Positions 44,964 to 52,543 of a stretch of DNA of 58,908 nt are shown here, piece after piece; position 1 is the stretch's first letter; each line of letters starts with the position of its first letter. Location of the stretch: IMG/VR virus record IMGVR_UViG_3300034375_009562, positions 1-58,908 of that record. One strand, given 5' to 3'. Source of the DNA: a virus. The notes beneath the pieces are model-generated. The model was not told the DNA's origin. It saw nothing but the letters and a program-made list of their open reading frames with translations, and searched no databases. The translations under genes and the position numbers were made by a program.

Positions 44964-45102
44964 ATAAACACACGATGAAGTATTGCAAAAACTGTAAACA
45001 TTATTGGACAAAAGGCACTAAAGGTAAATGGTGCTGTAAGTTTGGTAAAAAATGCGAAAAAGCAATGGGACATTGTAAACTAAATAATGGTCGTGTGTTT
45101 AT
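44964..45102 (+). repeat. 12-bp inverted repeat flanking the tmRNA intervening segment
   Basis: ATAAACACACGA (44964-44975) and TCGTGTGTTTAT (45091-45102) are exact complements. With the acceptor stem (44954-44960/45106-45112) and two further pairs between them, they form a continuous helix of about 21 pairs with one mismatch. The intervening RNA is thus a long hairpin from which the two tmRNA pieces are cut. Confidence 0.8.
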
Positions 45103-45118
45103 GATGGGGGCGAACTAG
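44975..45118 (+). CDS. Cys-rich mini-protein (47 aa) nested inside the tmRNA gene
   Basis: The intervening segment of the tmRNA has one open frame: MKYCKNCKHYW, then GKWCCKFGKKCEK and MGHCKL, ending VFMMGAN and TAG inside the 5' acceptor strand of the coding piece. The six cysteines in CxxC and CC/C...C spacing look like the zinc-binding mini-proteins common in phages (YCKxCKHY start). The ATG lies at the top of the processing hairpin, and no Shine-Dalgarno is present. Expression and processing would compete: translated RNA could not be cut into tmRNA. It may be translated from the excised segment or be a relic. Confidence 0.45.
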   Translation: MKYCKNCKHYWTKGTKGKWCCKFGKKCEKAMGHCKLNNGRVFMMGAN

Positions 45119-45304
45119 GATCGACAGGTGGTTAATAGATAAGTGGAGAAGCAGGTGCGCAAGCGACCTTAACCGCAAGATTAAAACATCCGCAAACGAT
45201 AACTTTGCAATCGAGGACATCCGCTTAGCGGCATAGTCTCATGGGGTATGGTTCCACCTAGCAACAGAACGGGCCGATTTTTTATAATAAAAGTGAGTAA
45301 AATA

Positions 45305-45640
45305 ATGAAAAACGTAAGCATTATGCTTTTATCCTCAGTATTACTTAGCACTCCTGCTTTTTCTGAAGAGAGTGTTATGGATAATATTGATGTAACTCTA
45401 GGAGCTGAACGTAATCTAGAAGCAGAAACTAACGCTATCTATGGTTCCGTTGGTTTAGGAGTTATTACCGTAGGTGCTACTATGGAAGATACCTCAGCTG
45501 ACTCAGGTAAATTTAATATCAGTAAATATGAGATTGACTCAGAACATGAAATCGCAGGATTAACCGTTTATATGGAAAATGATTTTGATGATGGATTCAA
45601 ACATACTGAAACAACTATTGGAGCTAAAATTAAGTTTTAA
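45305..45640 (+). CDS. Small outer-membrane beta-barrel-like protein
   Basis: Start at 45305 (MKNVSIMLLSSVLLSTPAFSEES), a clear Sec signal with cleavage after AFS. The mature part of about 90 residues alternates polar and hydrophobic residues (YGSVGLGVITVGATMED ... AGLTVYMENDFDDGFKHTETTIGAKIKF) and ends in Phe, the BAM-recognition type C-terminus. Looks like a mini porin or a barrel fragment. Possibly alters the outer membrane of the infected cell. Confidence 0.65.
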   Translation: MKNVSIMLLSSVLLSTPAFSEESVMDNIDVTLGAERNLEAETNAIYGSVGLGVITVGATMEDTSADSGKFNISKYEIDSEHEIAGLTVYMENDFDDGFKHTETTIGAKIKF

Positions 45641-45703
45641 CTCTTTGTGGTTCTTCTGTAAGAAGATTAAATCGTGTTTGTTACACAGCCACCTTATTTT
45701 AAA

Positions 45704-46306
45704 ATGAATAAATATTTAACACTCACTGTTGACGAATTTAAACTTAAATACAATATAGATGAGAGTAATTATTTTGATTCATCTGTTAAAATAATAATAT
45801 CTGATGAATCTTATGGAATAGTGATAGGAAAAGATAATTACTTCTGTGCAGGAACTTTAATTTTTGGGGCTACAGGGTATAGAGAAAATACTATCATAGG
45901 TTCTAATAATTATTTCGGACCTTCTACAGTTATAAAAAACGATGTATTTATCGGTAATAATAATACTTTTGATTCTTCTACCTATATAGGAAATTTATCA
46001 AATATACAAAACTATACTAAGATAGAGTCTAATAGTAATATTTGCGATCATACTTCAATAGGTAGTTTTTCTCATGTAGGTTGTTTAACTCCTATTTATA
46101 AAGATGTTAAACCTTTTTGTAAAGTTTATGGCAATCCTCCTAAAGTAAATGTAAACGCGATCACTACAAATACAAAAAAACGTTTTTCTTCAGATGAATT
46201 AATAGCAATAAAAGAATATGTTAAATCAGATATAATTCCTGATAATATTAAAATACAGATAGTAATTGATGAATTTACAAACATATCTAGAAAGAAACAA
46301 TATTAA
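45704..46306 (+). CDS. LpxA-like left-handed beta-helix acyltransferase
   Basis: The start may be ATG 45704 or GTG 45674. Hexapeptide-type repeats dominate (IVIGKDNYFCAG, TIIGSNNYFGPST, VFIGNNNTFDSST, TSIGSFSHVG). The end CKVYGNPPKVN then TKKRFSSDELIAIKEY resembles the LpxA C-terminus (GNPARxxGLN ... KRRGFS). Predicted to transfer an acyl group to a sugar nucleotide or glycan, such as a lipid A precursor; the catalytic His could not be fixed with certainty. Stop overlaps the next ATG (TAATG). Confidence 0.65.
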   Translation: MNKYLTLTVDEFKLKYNIDESNYFDSSVKIIISDESYGIVIGKDNYFCAGTLIFGATGYRENTIIGSNNYFGPSTVIKNDVFIGNNNTFDSSTYIGNLSNIQNYTKIESNSNICDHTSIGSFSHVGCLTPIYKDVKPFCKVYGNPPKVNVNAITTNTKKRFSSDELIAIKEYVKSDIIPDNIKIQIVIDEFTNISRKKQY

Positions 46307-47082
46307 TGAAAATACTTTATAGAGCTTCAGAGGCTAATAAGTCCCCAGGAAGTATTTCTGACGGCACAAATGATGCTCCAAGATGGAATGACAAAAAGAA
46401 AGATGAAATCCTAAAAAAATGTTGGATTTCCCTACAAGACGGATTAGAAGGTTGGGAAGATAGCATTATTATACTGGCGGATAGAGTTACTGAAGAAACT
46501 AAAACATTTTTTAAAGACACCTGTAGTATTCCAACAAAACTTAGTATTATTGATATCCCACCTAGAACAGAAGTTCCTCCTTATGGAGAACACCCTTATC
46601 CTCATTATCATCCTGTAACTGTAAATACCTGTATCCCCTTAATGGAAAAGTTAATCTCGCTCTGTGAGGATGATCCTACAGAGTTAATTTATATATGTGA
46701 AGATGACTATCTGCACGTACCCGGAGCTATTAAAATAATGAAAAATCTTTATAAGAATGGTTATGATGGTTTTTATGTTCCTTACGATTATCCAGATAGA
46801 TATACAATGGATAGAGATAGAAACTGTGAAGTACTGATAGGTCCTGATTGCCATTTAAAAACAGTAGCCTCAGCTACTCTAACTATGGCAGGCTTAGGTA
46901 AAACGTTTTTACCCTTTAAATACTCTATACTTCAAGCAGGACTCTTTTCTGATGATTCTTGGACTTGGAAAGCTTTTAGACAGTCTGTAGCTCTGTGCCC
47001 TTTACCAAGTACGTCAACACATTTACAAAATGGAAGTATATCTCCTATTATAGATTGGAATGAAATATGGAATCAGTGGTAA
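46306..47082 (+). CDS. Glycosyltransferase-like protein (GT-A type)
   Basis: 258 residues. ELIYICEDDYLHVPGAIKIMKNLYKNGYDGFYVPYDYPDRY has a DxD-like EDDY and the usual acceptor loop of GT-A enzymes; the start MKILYRASEANKSPG resembles related proteins in other glycan clusters. It overlaps the LpxA-like gene by 1 nt and the epimerase by 16 nt. Sugar and acceptor unknown. Confidence 0.6.
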   Translation: MKILYRASEANKSPGSISDGTNDAPRWNDKKKDEILKKCWISLQDGLEGWEDSIIILADRVTEETKTFFKDTCSIPTKLSIIDIPPRTEVPPYGEHPYPHYHPVTVNTCIPLMEKLISLCEDDPTELIYICEDDYLHVPGAIKIMKNLYKNGYDGFYVPYDYPDRYTMDRDRNCEVLIGPDCHLKTVASATLTMAGLGKTFLPFKYSILQAGLFSDDSWTWKAFRQSVALCPLPSTSTHLQNGSISPIIDWNEIWNQW

Positions 47083-48101
47083 TTACTGGAAGTGCTGGAC
47101 TTATAGGCAGTCACTTATGTAAAAAATATTTAAAGCTAGGATGGAAAGTTGTTGGTATAGATAACTTAGTTGGCGGTTATAAAGATAATATGCCTTTAAA
47201 TGATGAAAATTTTAAATATCATCATGTAGACATCTTAGATGTTCATAACCTAATTAAAGTACTAGCCCTTCACGAACCAACTTTAGTAATTCATTGTGCA
47301 GCACTAGCTCATGAAGGATTAAGTGTGTTTTCACCTAAAACAATAGTAGAAAATATATATGCAGGTACAGCTTCAATATGTAGTGCAGCAATTCAAACGG
47401 GAGCAAAGACTTTTATTAACACAACTAGTATGGCTAGATATGGTGCTATAAAACCTCCTTTTACCGAAGACTTAAAACCTGAACCTGTAGACCCATATGG
47501 ATTAGCTAAACATCATGCAGAGCAACATCTAAATCTAATGAGTGATATACACGGTATCAAAGTTTTTCATGTAGTACCTCATAATGTCTGTGGCCCTAAT
47601 CAATGTTACTCTGACCCTTTCAGAAATGTTATGAGTATTTTTGCTAACTTAGTAATGCGTGATAGACCTATTTATATTTACGGAGATGGGTCACAAAAAA
47701 GATCTTTCTCTCACGTTACAGATTGTGTAGACGCATTTGTGTCTTTGTATGATAAAAAAGATACGCTAAACTCAGGAGAAGTATTTAATATCGGACCAGA
47801 TCACGGTTCTGAAACAACAATTCTTGAACTTGCTAAAAGAGTTGGGGCTTATTGTAATAAAGAGCCAGAAATTAACTTTGTCCCAGAAAGACCTAGAGAA
47901 GTAAAAAATGCGTGGGTATCAACTGATAAAGCAAGCAGTGTTTTAGGATACACAGCTGATACACCAATGGAAGATACAATCAGAGATACAGTAAGCTGGA
48001 TCAGAACTCAGCCTAAACGAGATTTTAATTATCACTTAGATTTAGAAATCATCAATGAATCAACACCTAAAACTTGGACAGATCAATTATTTAACAAATG
48101 A
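47067..48101 (+). CDS. NAD-dependent epimerase/dehydratase (GalE/RfbB-like)
   Basis: 344 residues. GSAGLIGSHLC near the N-terminus, the SDR Tyr-Lys pair in DPYGLAKHHAE, and RSFSHVTDCVDAFVSLYD later, as in extended SDR epimerases. Converts UDP- or GDP-sugars. Works with Gmd and the fusion nucleotidyltransferase to provide precursors. Overlaps the following gene by 4 nt. Confidence 0.9.
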   Translation: MESVVITGSAGLIGSHLCKKYLKLGWKVVGIDNLVGGYKDNMPLNDENFKYHHVDILDVHNLIKVLALHEPTLVIHCAALAHEGLSVFSPKTIVENIYAGTASICSAAIQTGAKTFINTTSMARYGAIKPPFTEDLKPEPVDPYGLAKHHAEQHLNLMSDIHGIKVFHVVPHNVCGPNQCYSDPFRNVMSIFANLVMRDRPIYIYGDGSQKRSFSHVTDCVDAFVSLYDKKDTLNSGEVFNIGPDHGSETTILELAKRVGAYCNKEPEINFVPERPREVKNAWVSTDKASSVLGYTADTPMEDTIRDTVSWIRTQPKRDFNYHLDLEIINESTPKTWTDQLFNK

Positions 48102-49081
48102 CACATATAGCTTTTATAAATACTCAAGCATTCGGAGATTCTGTATTAGGAATAAACGCTGCACGAAGATTAAAAGAGAATAATCCTGATTTTTTAATAT
48201 CTTATTCATACTTAAATAGATTTAATTTAACTACTAATGACGGTGCTAATGGATTATTTGAAGCATTAGAGGTGCTAGAACATCAACCTTGGATTGATGC
48301 AGTTGGAGTTGCACAGACTGATAATACTGGTAGGATAACAGGACTAAATCTAAATGATCAGAGTGAAAATTTTAAAAAAGTAGATGATGTTATCTTTCAT
48401 GATAGATGGTTTTCTGATCTAGGCATTTCTAGGAGTCAAAATGTACCTATTAAGAAATATTTAACAAAAGAACAATTTCTCGATGGAAACCTAGAACTAT
48501 TTGTTGAATCTGAAAAAATTAAAGATGATACTTTAAGAATAGCTACTCATGGCCCTCTAGACTGGAATAGAAAACTCATGAATGAGTCTTTACGACTAGA
48601 TGTTATGTTTGGGTTAAAAGAAATTTGTGATAATAGAAACATAACGTATGAGATAGATATGTTTGGGGTGGATATTGGTAACTACTCTTTATATACTGCC
48701 TTGAATATTTTAAATAGAAATGACATATTTATAGGACCTGCAGGTTCTTTAACACACAGTGCTACAGCATTAGGTTTAGATACAATTACTATTCCTTCTG
48801 TATTTCCTGTAGAGTATGATTTACCAGAGTTTTATTCTACAAATAAAGGAACACACATCTCAGTAAGACATAGGGCTGAAAATCACTGTGGCGACTTTAA
48901 ATGTGTATCTAAAAAAGAACATGATGGTGAAGATAAAAGACCTAATAATCCTCCTACTGAATGGGGATTTTGGTTAAAAGCTTGCCCTCATACAGATAGT
49001 AAATTAGCCTGTACTAAAATGGTGCAAAGTAAAGATATATTAGATAGTTTTGAAAGGTTGTTAGATGTCAGAAGTAAATGA
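48098..49081 (+). CDS. Glycosyltransferase family 9-like protein
   Basis: 327 residues. TQAFGDSVLGINAARRLKENNP at the start and FIGPAGSLTHSATALGLDTITIP near residue 220 match heptosyltransferase/GT9 motifs (GD-x-L, GPxSG-x-H-xA-A-LG). The insert EDKRPNNPPTEWGFWLKACPHTDSKLACTKM carries cysteines as in related proteins. Likely adds a sugar to a lipopolysaccharide-like acceptor. Confidence 0.72.
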   Translation: MTHIAFINTQAFGDSVLGINAARRLKENNPDFLISYSYLNRFNLTTNDGANGLFEALEVLEHQPWIDAVGVAQTDNTGRITGLNLNDQSENFKKVDDVIFHDRWFSDLGISRSQNVPIKKYLTKEQFLDGNLELFVESEKIKDDTLRIATHGPLDWNRKLMNESLRLDVMFGLKEICDNRNITYEIDMFGVDIGNYSLYTALNILNRNDIFIGPAGSLTHSATALGLDTITIPSVFPVEYDLPEFYSTNKGTHISVRHRAENHCGDFKCVSKKEHDGEDKRPNNPPTEWGFWLKACPHTDSKLACTKMVQSKDILDSFERLLDVRSK

Positions 49082-49829
49082 CCCTATCGTAGTAGTTCCT
49101 TACATTATAGAAGAAGAAATAAAAGATTTAAAAAAGTCTCTTGGATGGAAAATCGAGTGCGAATTCTGGGAAGACAAAGGTAGAATAGGCAGTGATTTAG
49201 CATATCAGTATCTCTGGAATAAACATAAAGATAGAGATGTAATTATTTTACACGCAGATATGTTACCTATGCCTGAAGACACAGAGCACTCGTGGTTCTA
49301 TAACTTAATTGATACTGTAGAAAAGTATCCAGAAGCTGGAATGTTTGGTATGAAACTTTTATACCCTCAAAAAATAGATAATAAATATATAATCCAGCAC
49401 GCTGGAGGGAGATTTAATGATGACGGAGAAGCGTTACATTTCGGAGGAGGACTTAATCTTTTTGATGGATCAACAAATGGATCGCTGGAAGCAGATGAAG
49501 GACAGTACGACAAGTTACGAGAAGTTGCCTGGATTACCATGGGCGGTATATATATCAAAAAAGCTGTTCGTGATACTGTTGGCAATTTTGATCCCGCTTT
49601 TTATTGGACTTACTTTCGTGACGTGGATTACTGTCTTTCTGCCCGTAGGTCTGGTTTTAAGATTTATCAAACTGGTATCCCGTTTCTTCACTTCGAGAGT
49701 AAAGACAACAAAAGATTAATGGCACAAAATCCTGCACTAGGAGAAAAATGGTCTATTAATAGAGAAATATTCTTAGAAAAATGGAAAGGCACTGAGTTTC
49801 ATAAAACAGTGGATCGGGTAGTTGAATGA
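49065..49829 (+). CDS. Glycosyltransferase family 2-like protein
   Basis: 254 residues. DVIILHADMLPMPED carries the DxD-like site, and ITMGGIYIKKAVRDTVGNFDPAFYWTYFRDVDYCLSARRSGFKIYQTGIPFLHFES matches the GT2 (rhamnosyltransferase-like) acceptor block with FDxxF..Y.ExxDYC. Overlaps neighbours by 4-17 nt. Confidence 0.8.
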   Translation: MSEVNDPIVVVPYIIEEEIKDLKKSLGWKIECEFWEDKGRIGSDLAYQYLWNKHKDRDVIILHADMLPMPEDTEHSWFYNLIDTVEKYPEAGMFGMKLLYPQKIDNKYIIQHAGGRFNDDGEALHFGGGLNLFDGSTNGSLEADEGQYDKLREVAWITMGGIYIKKAVRDTVGNFDPAFYWTYFRDVDYCLSARRSGFKIYQTGIPFLHFESKDNKRLMAQNPALGEKWSINREIFLEKWKGTEFHKTVDRVVE

Positions 49830-50653
49830 GAAAGAAGAGTGTTATAAGCTTAATTTCTTATGATGCTTCTTACTTAGCTGAGAGCATTAAAACATATTAT
49901 AATTATGTAGATGAAATTATACTAGGATTAGATAAAGATAGAATTTCTTGGAGTAGAAATAAGTTTTCTTTTGACGAAGATGCTCTTTGGAAGGAACTAA
50001 GTGCCATTGATGGTGATGGAAAAATAGAAATAGTTGAAGGTAACTTTCACAGATCCGGTGTTCCAATTGAGAATGATAACCATGAGAGAAACTTCTTAAA
50101 AGAACACTGTTCCAATGATTGGATTTTTTCTTTTGATGCTGACGAGATGTTAGTGAATGCGGATGATTTTTTTAATAAATACTGCCCTCTAGTAGAAAAC
50201 TATAAAGCTGATTTACTATTTTATTGGATTTTACCTTATAAAAGATTAAATGATGAAGAAGTACTAGTGATTTCAAAAGCAGATAGAAAAACTCTACCTA
50301 ACAATGAAGTACAAGGATTTGTAACTGATAAAGAAAATACTTTTACATACTGTAGATGGACAAATAATCAAAACAGATTGCAGTCTCCTTTAGTAATTTT
50401 ACATTGGTCTTTCTGCCGCCCTAAAAAAGAACTAGACTTAAAGGTAAACAATTTTGGGCACTCTATAGAAAGTAAAAAAGATCCTTTCTATGATATTCAA
50501 GCTAGTATAGATGAAACTAATTGGCAACAACTACAAAACTTTAAAACTAGTAATATGGGACCTCAATGGGAGTCTTTGATTAAATTAAAAGAATCAAATC
50601 TCAACGATTATATTAAGCAACAAGCTGATCAACTTTACAGGAACACACAATGA
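49826..50653 (+). CDS. Glycosyltransferase-like protein (GT2-type)
   Basis: 275 residues. MRKKSVISLISYDASYLAESIKTYYNYVDEIILGLD then DWIFSFDADEML: the DADE motif and the opening strand are as in small GT2 transferases. HWSFCRPKKELDLKVNNFGHS follows. Stop overlaps the next start (ATGA). Acceptor unknown. Confidence 0.7.
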   Translation: MRKKSVISLISYDASYLAESIKTYYNYVDEIILGLDKDRISWSRNKFSFDEDALWKELSAIDGDGKIEIVEGNFHRSGVPIENDNHERNFLKEHCSNDWIFSFDADEMLVNADDFFNKYCPLVENYKADLLFYWILPYKRLNDEEVLVISKADRKTLPNNEVQGFVTDKENTFTYCRWTNNQNRLQSPLVILHWSFCRPKKELDLKVNNFGHSIESKKDPFYDIQASIDETNWQQLQNFKTSNMGPQWESLIKLKESNLNDYIKQQADQLYRNTQ

Positions 50654-51774
50654 TTGTAGAATTATTAGGAAAGTTTTATGATAACCATTCACTTTCAATA
50701 GTAAACAGATATTTAGCATTAGAACTATCAAAGCACATAGAAAAATTAGTTATATCGCCTATGGATTCTTACAATCCAGATGCTAAAGTAGATTCAAAAG
50801 TATTAGATAGACTAGAAAAACTAAAGCCAAAAGGAGATGAAACAACTCCTCCTGATGTGCAAATTAGACACACTTATCCTCCTATGTGGAGATGGCCTAT
50901 CTCTAACGATACTAAAGTGGTTTATATTCAACCTTGGGAATTTTCTAGAGTTCCTTTTGAGTGGCAGTATAAATTTGAAACATTTGCAGACGCTGTGATG
51001 ACGTTTAGTCGATGGACAGCAGCAGTATATCACGAAGGAGGTTTAAATCCTGAAAGATTATTTCCTTTACCGATAGGGTATAATCCAGAAGTTTTTAAAG
51101 TAGATAGAAAAGTAAAAAAGCCTGAAACCTATACCTTTTTATTCGTAGGTTGTGATCAATATAGAAAAGGTCTTGATGTTCTTTTAAAAGCTTGGCAAGA
51201 CACGTTCACAAAAGATGATAATGTAGAACTGATTGTCAAAGATACTCCACAAATATATGGAAGAACAAGTTTACAAGATACTTTGATTAAGATGCAATAT
51301 AAAACACACGTTGCTAAAATATCTTATATAGACGATGCTTATACTGAAAAACAAATGGCTGATTTATATAGGCGTTGTCATGTTATTGTTCACCCTTATA
51401 GAGGAGAAGGTTTTGGTATGCCAATTCAAGAAGCTATAGCTTGTGGAACTATTCCTTTAGTTACAGCTTCTGGATGTACTGATGAGTTTGTAGACACAAT
51501 TAAGATTAACTCTAATCCTAAACTTGTAGATATTAACGGTATATTTGCAGGAAAACCAGGAGATAGTTTTAACTTAATGGGATCACATACTTGGGTACTA
51601 GAACCTGATCTAGAAGATTTAAAAGCTAAAATGAAACAGCTGTACCAAGACAGAAAAATGGCTGTACCTAGATCAGACAAAATTAAAACTTGGGAGACTG
51701 TAGGACTCATGTATTTTGATGCAATTAAGAAAATACACGAATATCCAAAAGTTAAAAGAACACATGGAAATTGA
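50650..51774 (+). CDS. Glycosyltransferase family 4 (GT-B)
   Basis: 374 residues. FLFVGCDQYRKGLDVLLKAWQDTF and ISYIDDAYTEKQMADLYRRCHVIVHPYRGEG, then GMPIQEAIACGTIPLVTASGC, are the GT4 C-terminal signatures (GRxxxxKG-like; E-GFG-x-P-xxE-A-xA-x-G). Overlaps the PC4-like gene by 11 nt. Probably extends a host or virion glycan. Confidence 0.9.
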   Translation: MIVELLGKFYDNHSLSIVNRYLALELSKHIEKLVISPMDSYNPDAKVDSKVLDRLEKLKPKGDETTPPDVQIRHTYPPMWRWPISNDTKVVYIQPWEFSRVPFEWQYKFETFADAVMTFSRWTAAVYHEGGLNPERLFPLPIGYNPEVFKVDRKVKKPETYTFLFVGCDQYRKGLDVLLKAWQDTFTKDDNVELIVKDTPQIYGRTSLQDTLIKMQYKTHVAKISYIDDAYTEKQMADLYRRCHVIVHPYRGEGFGMPIQEAIACGTIPLVTASGCTDEFVDTIKINSNPKLVDINGIFAGKPGDSFNLMGSHTWVLEPDLEDLKAKMKQLYQDRKMAVPRSDKIKTWETVGLMYFDAIKKIHEYPKVKRTHGN

Positions 51775-52057
51775 TTTAGGCTTTGTTGGTTATGTAACAG
51801 AAGATAAGGCTATAAAAATTACTATAAATGAATTTAGAGGTCAAGAATATATTCATATTAGAGAGTATATGAAAGATGGTGATACCGGCTTTTGGTATCC
51901 AACTAAAAAAGGGTTAGCTATACGACCGGAACATGTAGATATGGCAGCCCACTTACTAGATCAAGCAGGAGAAATCTTAGCTAAACGATATCTAGAAAAA
52001 ATAGATAATAGCAAACAGTTAGAGCTGTTTGAAAAGGAGAATATGAATGGCAGGTAG
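51764..52057 (+). CDS. PC4/Sub1-like (p15) single-strand DNA-binding protein
   Basis: Start at 51764 (MEIDLGFVGYVTEDKAIKI). The body ITINEFRGQEYIHIREYMKD, then FWYPTKKGLAIRPEHVDMAAHLLDQAGEILAKRYL has the PC4 fold pattern: strands with R-G, the PTKKGI turn and a C-terminal helix. PC4 proteins bind ssDNA and can act as transcription or replication cofactors. It is followed immediately by a HTH gene (11-nt overlap) and the replication genes. Confidence 0.8.
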   Translation: MEIDLGFVGYVTEDKAIKITINEFRGQEYIHIREYMKDGDTGFWYPTKKGLAIRPEHVDMAAHLLDQAGEILAKRYLEKIDNSKQLELFEKENMNGR

Positions 52058-52367
52058 ATCGAATAAAGCGTGGAGTGATGAGGAAGAGGCAATCTTACAG
52101 TCTCTCTACGTAGAACAGGGTCTTGATGTTTACGAAGTAGCTGAGCACTTTGGTAAAGGGCATAGAAGTGTAATCAGTAAACTCGTACAAATGAAGATTT
52201 ATAGAAAGCCTGAAGAAGAAAAAGAAGAAAAACGTAGTGTAAAAACTATGATCAGAGAAATAGAAGATCTTTTAGAAATTGAAATAGAAGGACTAAACCT
52301 AACAAAAAAATCCAATTTAGAGTTGCTAACTGATGCTTTAAAATATAAAATATCAAAAGAAAGTTAA
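52047..52367 (+). CDS. SANT/helix-turn-helix DNA-binding protein
   Basis: 106 residues. WSDEEEAILQSLYVEQGLDVYEVAEHFGKGHRSVISKLVQMKIY is a SANT-like HTH with the RSVxxKL recognition helix also seen at 18188 and 52544. The C-terminal helix (KTMIREIEDLLEIEIEGLNLTKKSNLELLTDALKYK) resembles the end of the 18188 protein. GGAG precedes the ATG. Likely a phage regulator. Confidence 0.65.
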   Translation: MAGRSNKAWSDEEEAILQSLYVEQGLDVYEVAEHFGKGHRSVISKLVQMKIYRKPEEEKEEKRSVKTMIREIEDLLEIEIEGLNLTKKSNLELLTDALKYKISKES

Positions 52368-52391
52368 GAAACACTTTCAAAATTGTGTTAA

Positions 52392-52472
52392 TCGAACAAT
52401 TTAAAAAAACGAAGCAACCGACTAAATTACTTTTACATTTTTCTTGCTATTACTTAAATTGTTTGATATATT
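52392..52472 (+). promoter_or_regulatory. Promoter and candidate operator upstream of the multi-HTH gene
   Basis: Promoter TTGCTA (52444-52449), 17 nt, TATATT (52467-52472). An inverted pair TCGAACAATTTA (52392-52403) and TAAATTGTTTGA (52455-52466, one mismatch) surrounds it, the second arm covering the spacer up to the -10. A binding protein there would block the promoter; self-control by the downstream HTH protein is plausible. A further hairpin, CTTTGAT/ATCAAAG, lies in the leader near 52500-52520. Confidence 0.5.
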
Positions 52473-52543
52473 CTTTATATAAACAAAAACAACAACTTTG
52501 ATTAGCCGATCAAAGTAATCTAACCTAAGAGGGGGTATTTAAT

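Larger units (their letters stand above)
44899..45285 (+). ncRNA. ssrA: Circularly permuted two-piece tmRNA (alphaproteobacterial type)
   Basis: The acceptor piece comes first: T-stem GCGGG/CCCGC, then CGCCTCC and ACCA ending at 44964. About 140 nt later the coding piece starts at 45106 with GGGGGCGAACTAGGATCGAC. GGGGGCG (45106-45112) pairs with CGCCTCC (44954-44960) to give the tRNA-like acceptor stem. The tag is GCA AAC GAT ... (45192-45236), reading ANDNFAIEDIRLAA then TAG; the ANDNFA start and LAA end are typical. The T-loop (GGCAGTA) is not the usual TTCAAAT type. Function: ribosome rescue with a degradation tag. The permuted order is the usual alphaproteobacterial layout. Confidence 0.9.
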
